Of a DNA stretch of 64,000 bases, positions 33,870 to 45,590 are shown piece by piece; position 1 is the stretch's first letter, and each line of letters begins with the position of its first letter. This DNA is from Rhyacophila brunnea (lineage: Eukaryota > Arthropoda > Insecta > Trichoptera > Rhyacophilidae), in contig JAGYXB010000455.1 of NCBI GenBank assembly GCA_022495005.1, positions 62,001-126,000 on the forward strand, given 5' to 3'. A program made the translations under genes and the position numbers. The notes below the pieces were generated by a model that searched no databases, had not been told where the DNA came from, and saw nothing but the letters and a program-made list of their open reading frames with translations.

Positions 33870-36800
33870 GTCAACGGCTGGTCGGCCCCGAGTGGACACA
33901 TTGACGCCAGTAGATGTGTTCATAGCAAAAGTTGGGAAATGCCAAACCGCCAGCAAGTCCCATCTGCTGGCCTCCCCGCGGCAACCTCCGGGCAATGCAG
34001 CGTAAGCTGTAACTAACAGCAGGGGGCGAAAGGCGAGTGACCGGCGCCATAAAACTGAACATATGGCTAAGGGAAGGAAATCCCCGACAGAAAAACCTGG
34101 TCGAGCCGACCCTCAGGGCCCTCGTGGCTCAGGCCTCGGGAGCGCTAGACTAATCACCTTGCCTCCTTAAATGAAACAGATTAAAACAACACCTACACAG
34201 CAGCCTCGGACGACAACCGGCTCTGTAAAACGATGACCTTGCATGGAAATGGACAATGAAACAGGTAGAGTAATCCTCTCTAACAACTCGAGTATGCGCA
34301 TTGGGACATATAATGTTTGCACCCTGCGTACCCCCGGAAAGGACCTGCACGCCACACGCATCATGCACACCTACGGTATGGACATCCTAGTGCTGAGCGA
34401 AGTGCGCTGGAAAGGAGCCGGGAGAAAGTTGATTGAGGGTTACTCTATTGTCTACTCAGGTCAGGAGCAATATCATCGCCAGGGAGTGGCAGTATTGAAG
34501 TCAAAGAGAGCGGCCCGTTGCCTCGTGAAATGGGAACCAATTTCGGAGAGACTGATACGTGCCTCCTTCAAGACGCCTGGTAGCTCCTTGACCGTCTTTC
34601 AGTGCTACGCTTCCACTGAGGATGCCGACGCGCAGATAAAGGATGCCTTCTACGATTCTCTCCACGCGGCAGTCTCCGCCATCCCCCGAAGAGACCGCGT
34701 GATTGTAATGGGGCATTATAATGCGAGAGTAGGAGCAGACCCGGTGCTTGGCCCCACGGTGATGGGACGACACGGCTTTGGTGACCCCAACGATAATGGT
34801 GAGTGGCTCGTAGAATTCGCCACTCTGAACGAGCTCGCTATCGGAGGCACTGTTTTTCCCCACAAAGACATTCACAAATATACGTGGACGTCTCCTGATG
34901 GACGCACTAGGACGCAGATTGACCACTTTTTGTACAGCTTGAAGCACCGAAAGAAACTTCTCGACGTACGTACTTACAGAGGCGCCGATATCCATAGCAA
35001 TCATGAATTACTCATTGGAAACATCCGAGTAAAACTCAGTCGCCAGGAGAGGCCTCCAAATGGCGAACGAATTGACGTTGAGAAGCTCCGACGCCGCAGA
35101 ATTCGGATCGACTTCAAAACTGCTGTACGAGATAGTGTAGATCATATCTCTATCTATCAGAAATCTGAATCCGACCTCATTGAGGCGGACTGGAGCCTCA
35201 TAAAGGGTGCGATTGTATCGTCGGCCCGTACCGTCCTTGGTACCAAAAGGAGTGAGCAGCCAAAGTGGATGTCTGACGAAACGTGGGTTGAAATTGGAAA
35301 ACGAGCCAGGCTGAAAGCCCTGAGAGGCGAGGAGACAGACCCCGACCGAACCGAGGACCGCCGGACTGACTACCAGACCCAAGACAGGGTAGTCAAACGA
35401 TCCGTGCGGTTGGACAAGCGCAATTTTATTAACCGGCAAATTGAAGCGGCAGAAGAGGCAGCAAGCAGAAATGACATCAGAAAACTCTTCCGAATCACCC
35501 GTGAAGTCTGCGGCAGCCTAAGCGCAATCCTGCACCCTATGTTTCATCTGATGACAAAGGTGTGGGAAGAAGAGCGCTGTCCAAGGGACTGGGTGACCGG
35601 TAAAATTATCACACTTCATAAAAAAGGTGACCCTCTAAGCTGCGATAATTACCGAGGCATTACGCTACTCAGTGTTTCGGGAAAGATTTTGGCAAACATC
35701 ATCTTGATGAAAATAAGGGACCCAATAATGCACGTCCTCAAGAAAAACCAAGCCGGGTTTCTACCTGGTCGAGCGTGTGCAGACCAAATCCACAACCTTC
35801 AATGTCTTCTCTAGCAGAGCCATGAGCTGAACAGTCCGATGGCTTGCTGCTTTGTGGATTATGAGAAGGCCTTCGACAGTCCGCACCGCCCCTCCCTCTG
35901 GACGATACTAGGAGCATACGGGATCCCTCCCAAGATCACTGCCATAATCAAAAGCCTGCACGAGAATAGCGAATGCTGTGTCAGAATTGGAGACACTGTC
36001 ACGGAATGGTTCGGGGTCACGACCGGAGTCAGACAGGGTTGTGTCCTTGCACCATTTCTCTTCATCATTCTCTTTGACTTCATACTACGGAAGTCAATAC
36101 CACCCGACCGAGGCATACCTGTTACCCACACGGTGAAGCTATGCGACCTGGAATATGCCGATGACGCTGTCCTATTCGACAACTCAATCGAGGGCATTCA
36201 AGAGACAATCGACAGGTTGCATTACAACTCCTCTGGCGTTGGTTTGAAAATCAACGCGAAGAAAACCAACGTCCTGTGAAATAGCACCTGTCCTGATCCA
36301 GATTTCCCTCTGATTAGCGACGGACAAAACATCGAAAGCGTCGACAGCTTCAAGTACCTGGGGGTACACATCACGGGAGATGGCATTTTGCAGAAAGAGC
36401 TCGCTATCCGAATGGGAATGGCTGGAGCAACATTCAACTCGATGCGGAATGTCTGGGACTCACGATTGTACTCGGTCAAAACCAAATGCCGCCTATTCGA
36501 CGCTTGAATTCTGACGGTGCTGCTTTACGGTAGCAAATCATGGCACCTTACGAAGGCTCAGAGCAACCGTATACTGAGCTTCGAAAACAGATGTTTGCGA
36601 CGAATACTGGGTGTGCGGTGGTATGACTTTAGGAGCAACGAGGAGATAAGAGAACGCACCAAGCAGCCTCTCATCACGCTGAAAGTGAAGAGCCGACGTT
36701 GGACCTGGCTCGGCCACGTGCTGCGGGTGCCAGAAGAGAACTTCAACCTGGCTTGCCTGTTCTTCAAGCCGACCGGATTCCGGCGTCCTGGAAGACCGCT

Positions 36801-36955
36801 AAATACAATCTACAGAGTGTATACGGCGGAGCTACGGGATGCTGGTTTGACCTGGAACGAAGCAAGAAGACTGGCGAGCGACAGGGATTCTTGGAGGCGC
36901 CGCGTGGTGTCCATATGCTCCAGCTAAGGGGCGGATATGGCCAGAGAAGAAGAAG
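33870..36955 (+). mobile_element. RTE-like non-LTR retrotransposon inserted in LTR
   Basis: About 3.1 kb bounded by the two LTR halves. The 5' region (33870-34242) is G/C-rich and non-coding, beginning near CAACGGCTGGTCGGCCCCGA. A single long frame follows, and the element ends at GAGAAGAAGAAG, a short GAA-type tandem tail as in RTE elements. The empty copy reads CTGTAAAC at the junction, against GGTCAAC on the left and GAAAC on the right here, so a 4-6-bp duplication is plausible but not clean. It is much richer in G/C than everything around it, suggesting recent arrival in A/T-rich DNA. Confidence 0.85.
34243..36927 (+). pseudogene. RTE-like endonuclease/reverse transcriptase ORF, three in-frame stops
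   Basis: In an intact relative this protein nicks the target and copies the RNA there. One uninterrupted reading frame of 895 codons is broken only by TAG at 35812-35814 and TGA at 36277-36279 and 36505-36507. Residues 20-260 are an APE-type endonuclease: MRIGTYNVCTLRTPG, LVLSEVRWKG (catalytic Glu present), RVIVMGHYNARVG (GDFN expected; Asp is His), TWTSPDGRTRTQIDHFLY, and SNHELL (SDH expected; Asp is Asn). The RT has KIITLHKKGDPLSCDNYRGI, CCFVDYEKAFD (motif A), GVRQGCVLAPFLF (B), LEYADDAVLFD (C, YADD intact), GLKINAKKTNVL (D) and FKYLGVHI. After codon 425 (EVCGS/LSAIL) the linker and the RT's first motif are missing, an internal deletion. It ends with RWTWLGHVLRVPE and GFRRPGRPL. Not functional. 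Confidence 0.9.
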
Positions 36956-37101
36956 AAACTTATCTGTAATAATTAAATCAATATTTATTTGGAAGGGGAT
37001 AATTAAACCAGGGTTCATTTCATTCTCGCACCAAATTCTGAGTTATTCATTTGAGAGTCAACCAACCAACCCTCTGGTTCCTTACTCCATCTCACTTCCG
37101 A
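36956..37101 (+). mobile_element. Gypsy-type LTR, 3' part
   Basis: Resumes similarity with the empty LTR copy at AAACTTATCTGTAATAATTA and continues through TTTATTTGGAAGG, CAGGGTTCATTTC and CCATCTCACTTCCGA. Together with 33331-33869 this makes an LTR of about 685 bp. Confidence 0.75.
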
Positions 37102-37104
37102 TAT

Positions 37105-37124
37105 TGGTGACCCTGACGTGATTT
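37105..37124 (+). promoter_or_regulatory. tRNA-Trp primer-binding site
   Basis: TGGTGACCCTGACGTGATTT is complementary, with one mismatch (T for C at position 10), to the 3' end of animal tRNA-Trp, which ends CACGTCGGGGTCACCA. It lies three bases after the LTR. tRNA-Trp priming is known from the CsRn1/Kabuki group of Gypsy-type elements, so the LTR probably belongs there. No gag or pol follows, so the internal region has been lost. Confidence 0.7.
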
Positions 37125-37161
37125 ATTTATAATAGATATTATTAATAATAAAATTACTGAC

Positions 37162-37435
37162 ATATCGATTCATAATAATTGACACCTCGTATCTGACCTT
37201 CAATATTTTTGATAAAGCGGTATAGATAAAATGTTAAACACAAACTATTAAATGAAATTAAATACAAACAAAAATATGCTTAGTGCAAAAATAATTTAGG
37301 TAGTTTATTTTTAAGGTAATTGTATTTTTGTTTTTATTTAATTTAATATCCTGATTTTTTATAATATTATAATTGCCCCTATCGAATATATTAATTATTG
37401 TCAGATACGAGGTGTCAATGAAATAACATCGATAT
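37162..37435. mobile_element. small MITE with 20-bp perfect inner TIR
   Basis: ATTGACACCTCGTATCTGAC (37178-37197) is exactly complementary to 37400-37419. ATATCGAT (37162-37169) and ATCGATAT (37428-37435) extend the inverted termini outward. The interior is A/T-rich and non-coding. A TA dinucleotide occurs next to the outer ends, compatible with a Tc1/mariner-type element, but this is not decisive. Confidence 0.65.
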
Positions 37436-37439
37436 AGAA

Positions 37440-38130
37440 ACTTACGTAAATGAGTAGCATTTTATACAACAGTTTTTATATCTTCACATACTTATTCATA
37501 TTGTGTGAAATTAATAATACCTACTCAAATAGTATGCATATAGGTAACTGCTTTATATGGAATCGTATAAGAATTTGATTTCTAACTGTAGTGTATAAAA
37601 ATTGTTATTTTGATATTATTTAAATATCATGTTTTGGCAAAGCAAGTCCTCCTTTTTTATAATGCTGTTGCATTAATATTTACCAATATATTTAGTTAGA
37701 TATTCGTAAGTAATTAATTATAATAAATAAATATTTAAAAATATTACTAACAAAGAATTTAAAAAAACCGGTGTGTGTACTTGTGTACGCGCGTTAGAAG
37801 TTATACTTCTTTGCCGTAACAAAACAAAAACAAAACTTGTGATAACCTAGATTCGTTAACTAGCTCTTAATTATCTTGTTAAATTACACATGTAAGAAAA
37901 CGGGCCGCTTATTGAAGCGCCGTTGGTTTATTTCTATACATTTTAACTTATATTACTAAATTATATAAATATTTATCGTTGTTTTTATTTATAAAGTGAC
38001 AACTGCCACTATGACGTTTAATCGTTTGTTAACGTAAGGAATCGCAAATGGCCGACAATAATAAATTTGTTGCCTAGGCAACGGAACAATTCTAAACGAT
38101 AATATTATACTGTATAATCGTCACGATTGC
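37440..38130. other. AT-rich stretch, nothing recognised
   Basis: No supported feature. Confidence 0.4.
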
Positions 38131-38135
38131 AGTAT

Positions 38136-38215
38136 CATACTGTGGCGTAAGGGTAGTACGTTTGGCTGATAACCGAACAATCGGTGGTTCGAATCCAAAC
38201 GAGTGCGTTTTTTTT
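38136..38215 (+). repeat. tRNA-like sequence with Pol III boxes and T8 run
   Basis: An A box TGGCGTAAGGG (38143-38153) and B box GGTTCGAATCC (38186-38196) are both close to consensus. A 5-bp anticodon-like stem TTTGG/CCGAA encloses CTGATAA (GAT at the anticodon position), and eight T's follow at 38208-38215, a Pol III terminator. The acceptor stem does not pair and the T stem has two mismatches, so this is a tRNA pseudogene or SINE head, not a working tRNA. Confidence 0.5.
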
Positions 38216-39455
38216 GTGTGAAAAAATAATTATGTGTTACATGTCACACGCCAAAAATACACTCTAATCTGATTTCCCAAACGCGCAAAAAGGAGTATAA
38301 CTTAAAAAAGAATTTGAAAACGTCGTTTAACCGTAAAGTCGATTTATAAAACAATTGGTGCTTTATATTTTCAATTTTCATAATAATTGGCATTAGGATA
38401 ATCATTAAACAATTTTGTAAAAAAAAATTAAGTATAATGCTATTTTAACATTTGGTTACTCATATTTTCCGGGTACTTATTGAAAACGTGTCATTAGTTG
38501 GATATTTCTAACGAATTATAATGCTCTATTTCGCTTTGTAATTTGTTAATTAAAACGGGTTGTAATTAGTTAAACGTTCACTGCACATCATCTAGTTTGC
38601 TAAAATAACAATCGTTTGAAAATGCGTGTCACAAATTATGTCATTTGCATTAACAGGATTAAGGACTGTGAACTTATTTAACCGAATCAAACGTATTTAT
38701 AGTATGAGATTTTATGTTATATTTAATCGAAAAAAAAAACAGATTTTAACAAACCTCTGAAAATATAACTAATAGGAAAAATCCTAAAAATACTAGCTGC
38801 ACCAGGTATAATTCGAATTCACGTCATTCACTATCTGGGTGAGATTCTTCTACATTAAACTGTCGATTCGTCTATGATTCTGCAAATTATTATCTTTTTT
38901 TCTAGATTTTGACTCTTGTATTCAATTATATTTACAATATTCTACTCGTACATAATATAATAATTAATAGTATGTTTTATTTCTAGCAGGTATATTATAG
39001 CTCCTAACTTTGACAAAAACAAAGTAGCCATATTCACTTTGTAACTACAACTAACCCAACAATGTCAAAACGCAGTGCCAATTTGACACTTTGCCTTTAT
39101 CGTAGTCACCGCATCACACCTGCCTAAACAAATTTCTGGTAAACTTTACAACGTTGAACAGTTTTCACTGGATGTTTAAAGCAAGCATCAAAATATGGTT
39201 ATATATAGACTTATAGAGAAAACTCTATAGATACTTAAAACTGATATTATACAAGACTTTCCTGAAAATTGATACTAAACGTATATATCTATTTGGCTCG
39301 CGTTGTAAATGGACGAAAATAACTTAAGAGTAGCATGTGGTGGATGAGAAAGAAACTGATCGGAGGTTGCTTGGATGAATGGAGGAGCGAGAGCTTATTA
39401 CTGTAAAATTAAAGTAAAAAATAAAACATTTTTACCAAGGACAGGCGGCGTTAAT
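38216..39455. other. AT-rich stretch, nothing recognised
   Basis: No gene or repeat identified. Confidence 0.4.
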
Positions 39456-39460
39456 TTGAT

Positions 39461-39656
39461 GCCGATTGTCTCCAATGGCCTATATCCGATCCAAAGAGTA
39501 GATGGTTTGTAATAACAGATTTTGTTTTTACGAGAAACGGATGTTAGCTACTTGCTCAACCTATTAGGTACATACTACTAATACACAAATTTAAAAAAAA
39601 AACAATATGTATACATACTTGCCAGATCCTGGATTGGAACCTGGGTCTGGCAAAGT
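39461..39656 (-). mobile_element. diverged SINE-A copy
   Basis: Shares CAGATTTTGTTTTTACGAGA, CTTGCTCAACCTATTAGGTA and CTTGCCAGATCCTGGATTGG in SINE-A order (minus orientation). At its head end TTGCCAGA (39619-39626) and TCTGGCAA (39645-39652) form an inverted pair, so a few bases of head may be inverted, as at 19.9 kb. Confidence 0.65.
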
Positions 39657-39659
39657 GAA

Positions 39660-40740
39660 AAAAGGTCTGGGTCGAATTAACGTAGTAGGTCCCAGGTTTA
39701 ACACCATATCGAGACTAACAAAAATAAACGACTTGTCCACGTTATAAAATTCAGAGAATTATACGGGATCACGTCTCTCCATCACCTCGGGACTATTCAA
39801 GAATAATACCTACTGACTTGTAAACCGAATTCATTTACAACAATTAATAATTTTTTTGTTATTATTTAGTTATTAAATATTGTTTCCTTGAATATGCGTC
39901 AATCCATGTCCTAAAATATTACCATTACACATAATACAGTAAGTTTAACTCATAAAGCAAACTATCAAATTAATTGAACCTTCTTGACAATACTATTTAG
40001 AATGTTTTCTACAATATATTTGTGTCTTAAATTTGTAATAGTCGTGTTAAATATAATCAATTAAATTGATGCCTATACAATTCCAATACACTTCTCAAAG
40101 CCAATTGAAATAATAAATTGGTAGCGTTCATAGTTTGTTATTAGGGAAATTACAGAGATTAGGAAAATAGAAAGGTCATAATTCGCGTAATTACGCTAGA
40201 TATGTAATCAACTAAAGAACCCATTACCATAAGTATTATGTAGTGAATACAGTCTATAATCATATGGCGGTTGTAGATAATAATGTGGAGCAGGGATCGA
40301 CAACGTAAGGTATGAGGAATATCTTCAGTAAACCATAACTGGACTTAAGTTTGAGAGTTATATTAAAAGCTCTTTCAAAAATAATTCAAATTTAATTTTA
40401 GAAAGCTTTTCTCCTACAACATTTTAAAAGTTTTTTTTATGCTAAATAATACCCATAGGTATACTGCGCCGAACATATGCATATACTCAAATGAAACGAG
40501 TCTCTGTTGCGATGGTCAATTAAGCATGCCCAAAAATAATTTAAATCAAATTTTGCCGCAGTTAATTTATCAGCTATAACATAATTAAAAAAAATACCAG
40601 ATGGCATTTCCACCTGTTAAAAAATGTTATTGGTTTTGGCTTAATTCAAAGTAATGAATTACCTTAATTAAGAAATAGCGTCTGGATCACTGTTCTGTTA
40701 TTGGTTCAGAGATATTGTAAATACAGTATATTATACTTTC
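39660..40740. other. unassigned sequence with a lone hAT-like end
   Basis: GAGCAGGGATCGACAACG near 40291-40308 resembles the CAGGGGTC end at 10008. No matching right end was found. Otherwise A/T-rich. Confidence 0.35.
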
Positions 40741-40744
40741 TAGA

Positions 40745-40860
40745 GGTCATTGCACATGGGCGCGATTCTCAGAGGGCGCAGGTTCTAATCCTGCTGGATG
40801 TCGTTATTTTTCAAAAATATTTTTTCATGTTTTCAAATTATGTATGTTCAAGAATTTATT
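40745..40860 (+). mobile_element. SINE-B fragment
   Basis: GCAGGTTCTAATCCTGCTGG (B-box region) is followed by a T-rich linker and TTTTCAAATTATGTATGTTC, the SINE-B tail. Confidence 0.6.
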
Positions 40861-40864
40861 TTAA

Positions 40865-42110
40865 TTAAAATCATATTTAGACGTTAATACTGCATTACCT
40901 TTTCAGAAATCTGTTATACATTAATATATTTATGTCGTTTAATACTTTCAATAAAGGTACTCGATAATATGATAGTTACACTGTTAGCATCAGTCAAACT
41001 ATTATGAGAGTATCCTATTATTTGGTGTCTTTTACGACCCAATTAAAATAAACGATTGTTTTATTCTCGTGTCAGCTTATTTTTCAAAATTAGAATTTGC
41101 GTTTACGTGTATCTTTTTTCTTACCTTACCCCATTTAATACGTTTTCTCTCTGTCTTGCTCTCTTCTACGTATTTATATTTTTTTTCACATGCGTTACGT
41201 GTATATCAAGATTTTATATTAGGTAATTGATGCTCGTCAAAGGTATAAAATAAATAATAAATAAATGAGCCAGACAACTTGACGAAATAGAGAGACAGAG
41301 GATTATCGTTGAAGAGGTGTCATGACCAGGTAGAGGAATTCCGTGAATAACCTATAGAATCCATCACAATATGGCTAGCAGGATCAATATACTAGTTAGT
41401 ATTCTAGTGAGCAATGTTGTTGTATTCTATATTGAATATTTTTAATACGTGGTAAATAATATCAAGCGATGATTTTGTAATTTTTTATAAAATTATCATG
41501 AAATACCTACTACATAATATTATATTATGTATACGATAAAACGCTTGAAAAACATACTAATATTTCTCGTGTTATTTTATAAATATTAGGTATGTTATGT
41601 ATGAATGTTTGTTTTTTTATTCATTCCAAATATTAAAAAAAAAATATTAAAAAAAAAAATGTTGATATTAGTTTCGAAATATTTATGAATTTAAAATACC
41701 GCATAATTGAAATTGATTACTAAAATAATTAAAAACATATCGTTCATGAGAAAACAATAGTTCGTATGCCATATGACACTATTTCTACTTGAGGTGAAAA
41801 AATCTATAAGTATATAATCTCTACGATTCCATAAATTTATTACGTATTTTTTGTATACTACTATTAATCTTAAGATTGAAATATAAAAAATGAAGAGTTT
41901 TTATGCATTAATAATGATTATAGAGATTTTTCTTCATCTCGTGTTTTGTGGCATACGAGGTATTGTTTTCTCATGAGCGATATGTATATAAACTAAAAAG
42001 TATAATATTCTAAAATAAAGTTATTATTTTTTAACGTCACTATTTAGATATGTATGTACACTATTGGTTATTTTATTCAATATATTCTAATTTAATTTTG
42101 ACTAAGTATA
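40865..42110. other. AT-rich stretch, nothing recognised
   Basis: No supported feature. A-runs near 41635-41660 are simple sequence. Confidence 0.4.
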
Positions 42111-42114
42111 TTTT

Positions 42115-42190
42115 ATTAAACGTATAATTCACTAGATTTGAGAAGGTTACATTCTATTTTTGAACACACAAAATTTAAAAATCCCTAGAT
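42115..42190 (-). mobile_element. SINE-B tail fragment
   Basis: TTCACTAGATTTGAGAAGG, TTACATTCTATTTTTGAACA and AAAATTT are the complement of the SINE-B tail. It directly precedes a SINE-A. Confidence 0.6.
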
Positions 42191-42205
42191 ATATATTTAC
42201 GCTCA

Positions 42206-42446
42206 CGATGGCAGCGCGGCTAACGCGTATGGTTATAATGTCGTGGGTCTCAGGTTCGAATCCTGGGTCTAGCAAGTACACATATTGTTTTTCAATTTAT
42301 GTATGAGTCAGAATATGGACCACGTTGAGCAAGTGGCTAACATCCATTTCTCGTAAAACGAAAAATAAATCAATACAAGCTTCTATATTGTGAAGGCCCA
42401 TATGATCCTATTAGGATCGGGAAAGGTCAAAAGAAAATAAGAAGAA
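42206..42446 (+). mobile_element. SINE-A, full-length plus-strand copy
   Basis: Head GATGGCAGCGCGGCTAACGC, B box GGTTCGAATCC (42253-42263), linker TTGTTTTTCAATTTATG, body GACCACGTTGAGCAAGTGGC and CATATGATCCTATTAGGATC, then an A/G-rich tail AAAAGAAAATAAGAAGAAG. This defines the family orientation used for the other copies. The order tRNA head - body - A-rich tail marks a tRNA-derived SINE. Confidence 0.85.
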
Positions 42447-42449
42447 GTG

Positions 42450-42825
42450 TCGCTAGATTTCAAAATCAGCCAAGTCCACCTTTAGGTATTTTTTACTTCT
42501 GAATTGCTGAAGAATTACTGCTTTCTAACATTTTTGCATTATTGAAATGTCGAACTTATTAATTTTAAATATTCTATACTCGAAATAATATAAACTTTCA
42601 CCCTTGTGACTGTGTACTTGAGAAAACAAAAAGCTGTTTTTCTCTTATTCATCCATTATGGACTTGGCTGATTTTGAAACAATTTCACATTTCAACAAAC
42701 AAATCAATTTGCGACTAAATATATTTTCTGCTAGAAAAAAATATTTGAAAAAAATTCGACTAATCAGGGATCGAAATAAACGCATTTTGCAAACCACTTC
42801 AAGATGTAAAAACTACTAGTTATTT
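42450..42825. other. unassigned sequence
   Basis: No gene recognised. CAGCCAAGTCCA / TGGACTTGGCTG (42468-42480 and 42658-42671) form a widely spaced inverted pair that may mark a small MITE. Confidence 0.3.
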
Positions 42826-42829
42826 TACC

Positions 42830-42925
42830 GTAATATGATAGAACACAAATGGCTAAATTGGTTAGGTATATTGGTGTGAATTCAGTAAATGCGGGTTCGA
42901 GTTTCGCTAGGCGTAGATATTTTAT
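42830..42925 (+). mobile_element. SINE-B head fragment
   Basis: ATGGCTAAATTGGTTAGGTA and GTGTGAATTCAGTAAATGCG, then GGTTCGAGTTTCG at the B-box position, parallel the SINE-B head. Confidence 0.55.
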
Positions 42926-42929
42926 AGAA

Positions 42930-43195
42930 TACAAGCTGAAGTAGGTACTCGGTTTCGCACAGGGTCGCTTCGTGGATTTAGATATTTAAAAAATAATAAT
43001 TAGTAATTATCTTTTTAATATTAAAATATCTGTGTAATACAATATGGCAATATGAAAATAATTCTAATAGGAGTAAAGGTCAAAAAAAAACACTTAATTA
43101 AAATCTAATCCAAAATATGCAAACGTAATTAATAGTATTAATATGTAGTAAAAATTCAAAATTGGATGGAACAAACAAACAACAAACTTTGTATT
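42930..43195. other. unassigned sequence
   Basis: Nothing recognised. Confidence 0.35.
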
Positions 43196-43199
43196 TTAT

Positions 43200-43455
43200 A
43201 TAATACTAATTTAGAAACCTTCGCAGGTGTGCGCACAATAACTGACAAAAGTTTCATCGCAATCGGATGAATGGTATAGGAACGCATACGGGATAGACAA
43301 ACAGACAGACATTCATTTTTATATATAAGATATAACCTATAACTTTCGCGCAAGTGCAAGCAATAAGTTGACAAAGTTTTATCGCAATTGGAAGAACGGT
43401 ACGGCAGCACATAAAATACGAACAAACAAAAAAATATTGATTTTTATGTATTAGA
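43200..43455. repeat. two diverged tandem units of about 120 bp
   Basis: The unit AAAGTTTCATCGCAATCGGA ... GACAAACAGACAGACATTCA ... TTTTTATATATAAGATAT recurs as AAAGTTTTATCGCAATTGGA ... GAACAAACAAAAAAAT ... TTTTTATGTATTAGATAT. The phrase 'cgaacaaacagacagacattca...tttttatatataagat' is common next to insect transposable elements, so this is probably TE-derived. Confidence 0.55.
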
Positions 43456-43459
43456 TATA

Positions 43460-45005
43460 ATATATCTGGGGAGTTTTCAAATTATGCATGTGTGATTAGT
43501 TTCAGTTAATCGGATTCTAGTTTTATATATTTCGTAAAATCCCATGGTATACCTATAATATATTTTAAAGTGATTGCGACATAGTGTAGTAGACATCCAA
43601 AGTAAGTAATAAATCGATAATACAATAAAATTAGAGAGTATGTAAGTATAAGTAATCAACGAGAGATTAATGATTATTATACATATTAATATATTGAAAT
43701 AATAATACAATAATGATTAACAGCAAAATGTGAGCAAAAATTACTACAAAACTTAGTAATAATAAAATTTACAAAATATGTCAACGATCATCCGCATTGC
43801 AGACAATAAAAAAAACATTATCACTTAGAGAATGTTAACAAGGGGGTATAGGTATGCACCCCAAATGGTTGAAGATTTCTGAAACAGATACTAGTATAAC
43901 TGTAGTAGTGATTCTATAGGTCGTATATAGAGAATGCATTAAATTAACGCAGAGCAAGTGAATTCAGGTAAATCACATTTACAAACCACAATACAAGTCT
44001 GCCTAATGGATTTTGCTTATAATACCTACGTACATACATATCGAAAGTTGTTCTACTTATACGTAGTTGTGAATCTATTTATGAGGTGTTAGTAATTAAC
44101 TAGATTATTTGAAAACGTTTGCATGTGAGTAAGTGTGATCACAGCATATTGTGTATATTACTTATTTATATTCATTTTACCTGTTAAATTGGTTTTAATA
44201 AACAATAAATAAAAAGGGTAAATCACTTTTTTAACTTCTACGCGAAGCGTAATATGGGTCGCCTTTGAGTAGAATATAATTGACAATTTTATTATTGTTT
44301 GCGGGGAATGATTGTCGGCCGTTCTTATAAATGTCTGTATCTGAACTTAACATATTGAAAAAATAACGTGTTCATTTTACAAAACGAGGCACTATGCCGT
44401 GTCCACACTGGCAACAAGTTGCTGGCAACCTAATTTTATCCAATAATTTTCGGTCAAACAAATTTTGTTAATTATCGTGACTACTTATACACGACTTTAT
44501 ACGTTATAATTGTAACCGTAAGATCTAAGTATTGAATAACTAATTCGTGAGATACAAAAAGATATTCGTACCTACCTAAAAATAATATATTTTTATTTGT
44601 AAATAATAAATAAAACATCTTTATGTATGTATCATATTACATAGTGTATTTATATATGTTAATATATTGTTTTATTGTCATCGGTAATTATTGAGTATTT
44701 ATTATCCATTTTATGTTTATATTTTATAATTTATTATGTACCTTCTCTATAGTTTACCTTTTATTACTGGAGAATTGACCAATTAACTGTAAAAGTATAC
44801 CATATATATTTTTTTTAAATTACTTTGTACTTACTCGTATATTATTTGTCTTGATTTATCTGTAAGTCATAGAGTAGCGAGTGAGACACGGAAAAGATGT
44901 TTTAAATGCCTAAGGCGAAAGAAAATATATACGTAAACGCAAATTTTATATTAATCTTAATATATATAATACAAAAAAAAAATATTTTTCTAGTACCCAT
45001 GTATT
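43460..45005. other. AT-rich stretch, nothing recognised
   Basis: No gene, repeat or RNA feature supported. Confidence 0.4.
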
Positions 45006-45009
45006 ATAT

Positions 45010-45100
45010 ATCTGAGGTGTTTTCAAATTATGCATTTGCAATAATATAGAATGTACATTATCAAATATTGTGAAATATTCGTTGAAAAAAAAATAGTATA
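45010..45100 (+). mobile_element. SINE-B tail fragment
   Basis: GTTTTCAAATTATGCATTTG, a diverged TAGAATGTACATTATCAAAT and a GTGAAATATTCGTTGAAAAA segment match the SINE-B 3' part. Confidence 0.55.
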
Positions 45101-45590
45101 TTGAATTATTAGCAAGTTTAGTGTAAGTACGTACACATTTGGAGTGATCCTGGCGTCGGGTAGTAATTAGAGCGATTAATTACCATATTTTAAAACACAA
45201 AAACCGATAGTCAACATTAAGGCAATTTGATAAGCCTTTCATGTAGGTAGGTAAGTCACTATTTTAGTTAAATTTATCGTAATTAAGAAGTGTTAAGTGT
45301 AACTTTAGAATATATTATTATTTATGTCGGATTCATTTTATATATTGACCTTTTATTGACGTGATATTATTCAACACTTACCCTTAGCACTCTAACAATG
45401 CAATATTTTTTGTGTAGCTACACAAATTATTTTTGATAATATTATTGTGTGCTTTATTTATATTTTTCCTTTTTTAATTTATATTTTAATAATTCTCTGT
45501 GATTTACTAAGTATATACTACTTTACCTAACTGTAATATCATTATATTTTATAAGTCTATAAATATATAATATTTTAAAATGTTTATGCG

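Noticed and set aside
34501..35439. Minus-strand open frames of 167 and 143 codons opposite the RTE ORF
   Set aside because: Antisense shadows of the G/C-rich endonuclease/RT reading frame.
43477..43710. 77-codon minus-strand open frame
   Set aside because: Very I/Y/L-rich, as expected from random A/T-rich DNA; no motif.
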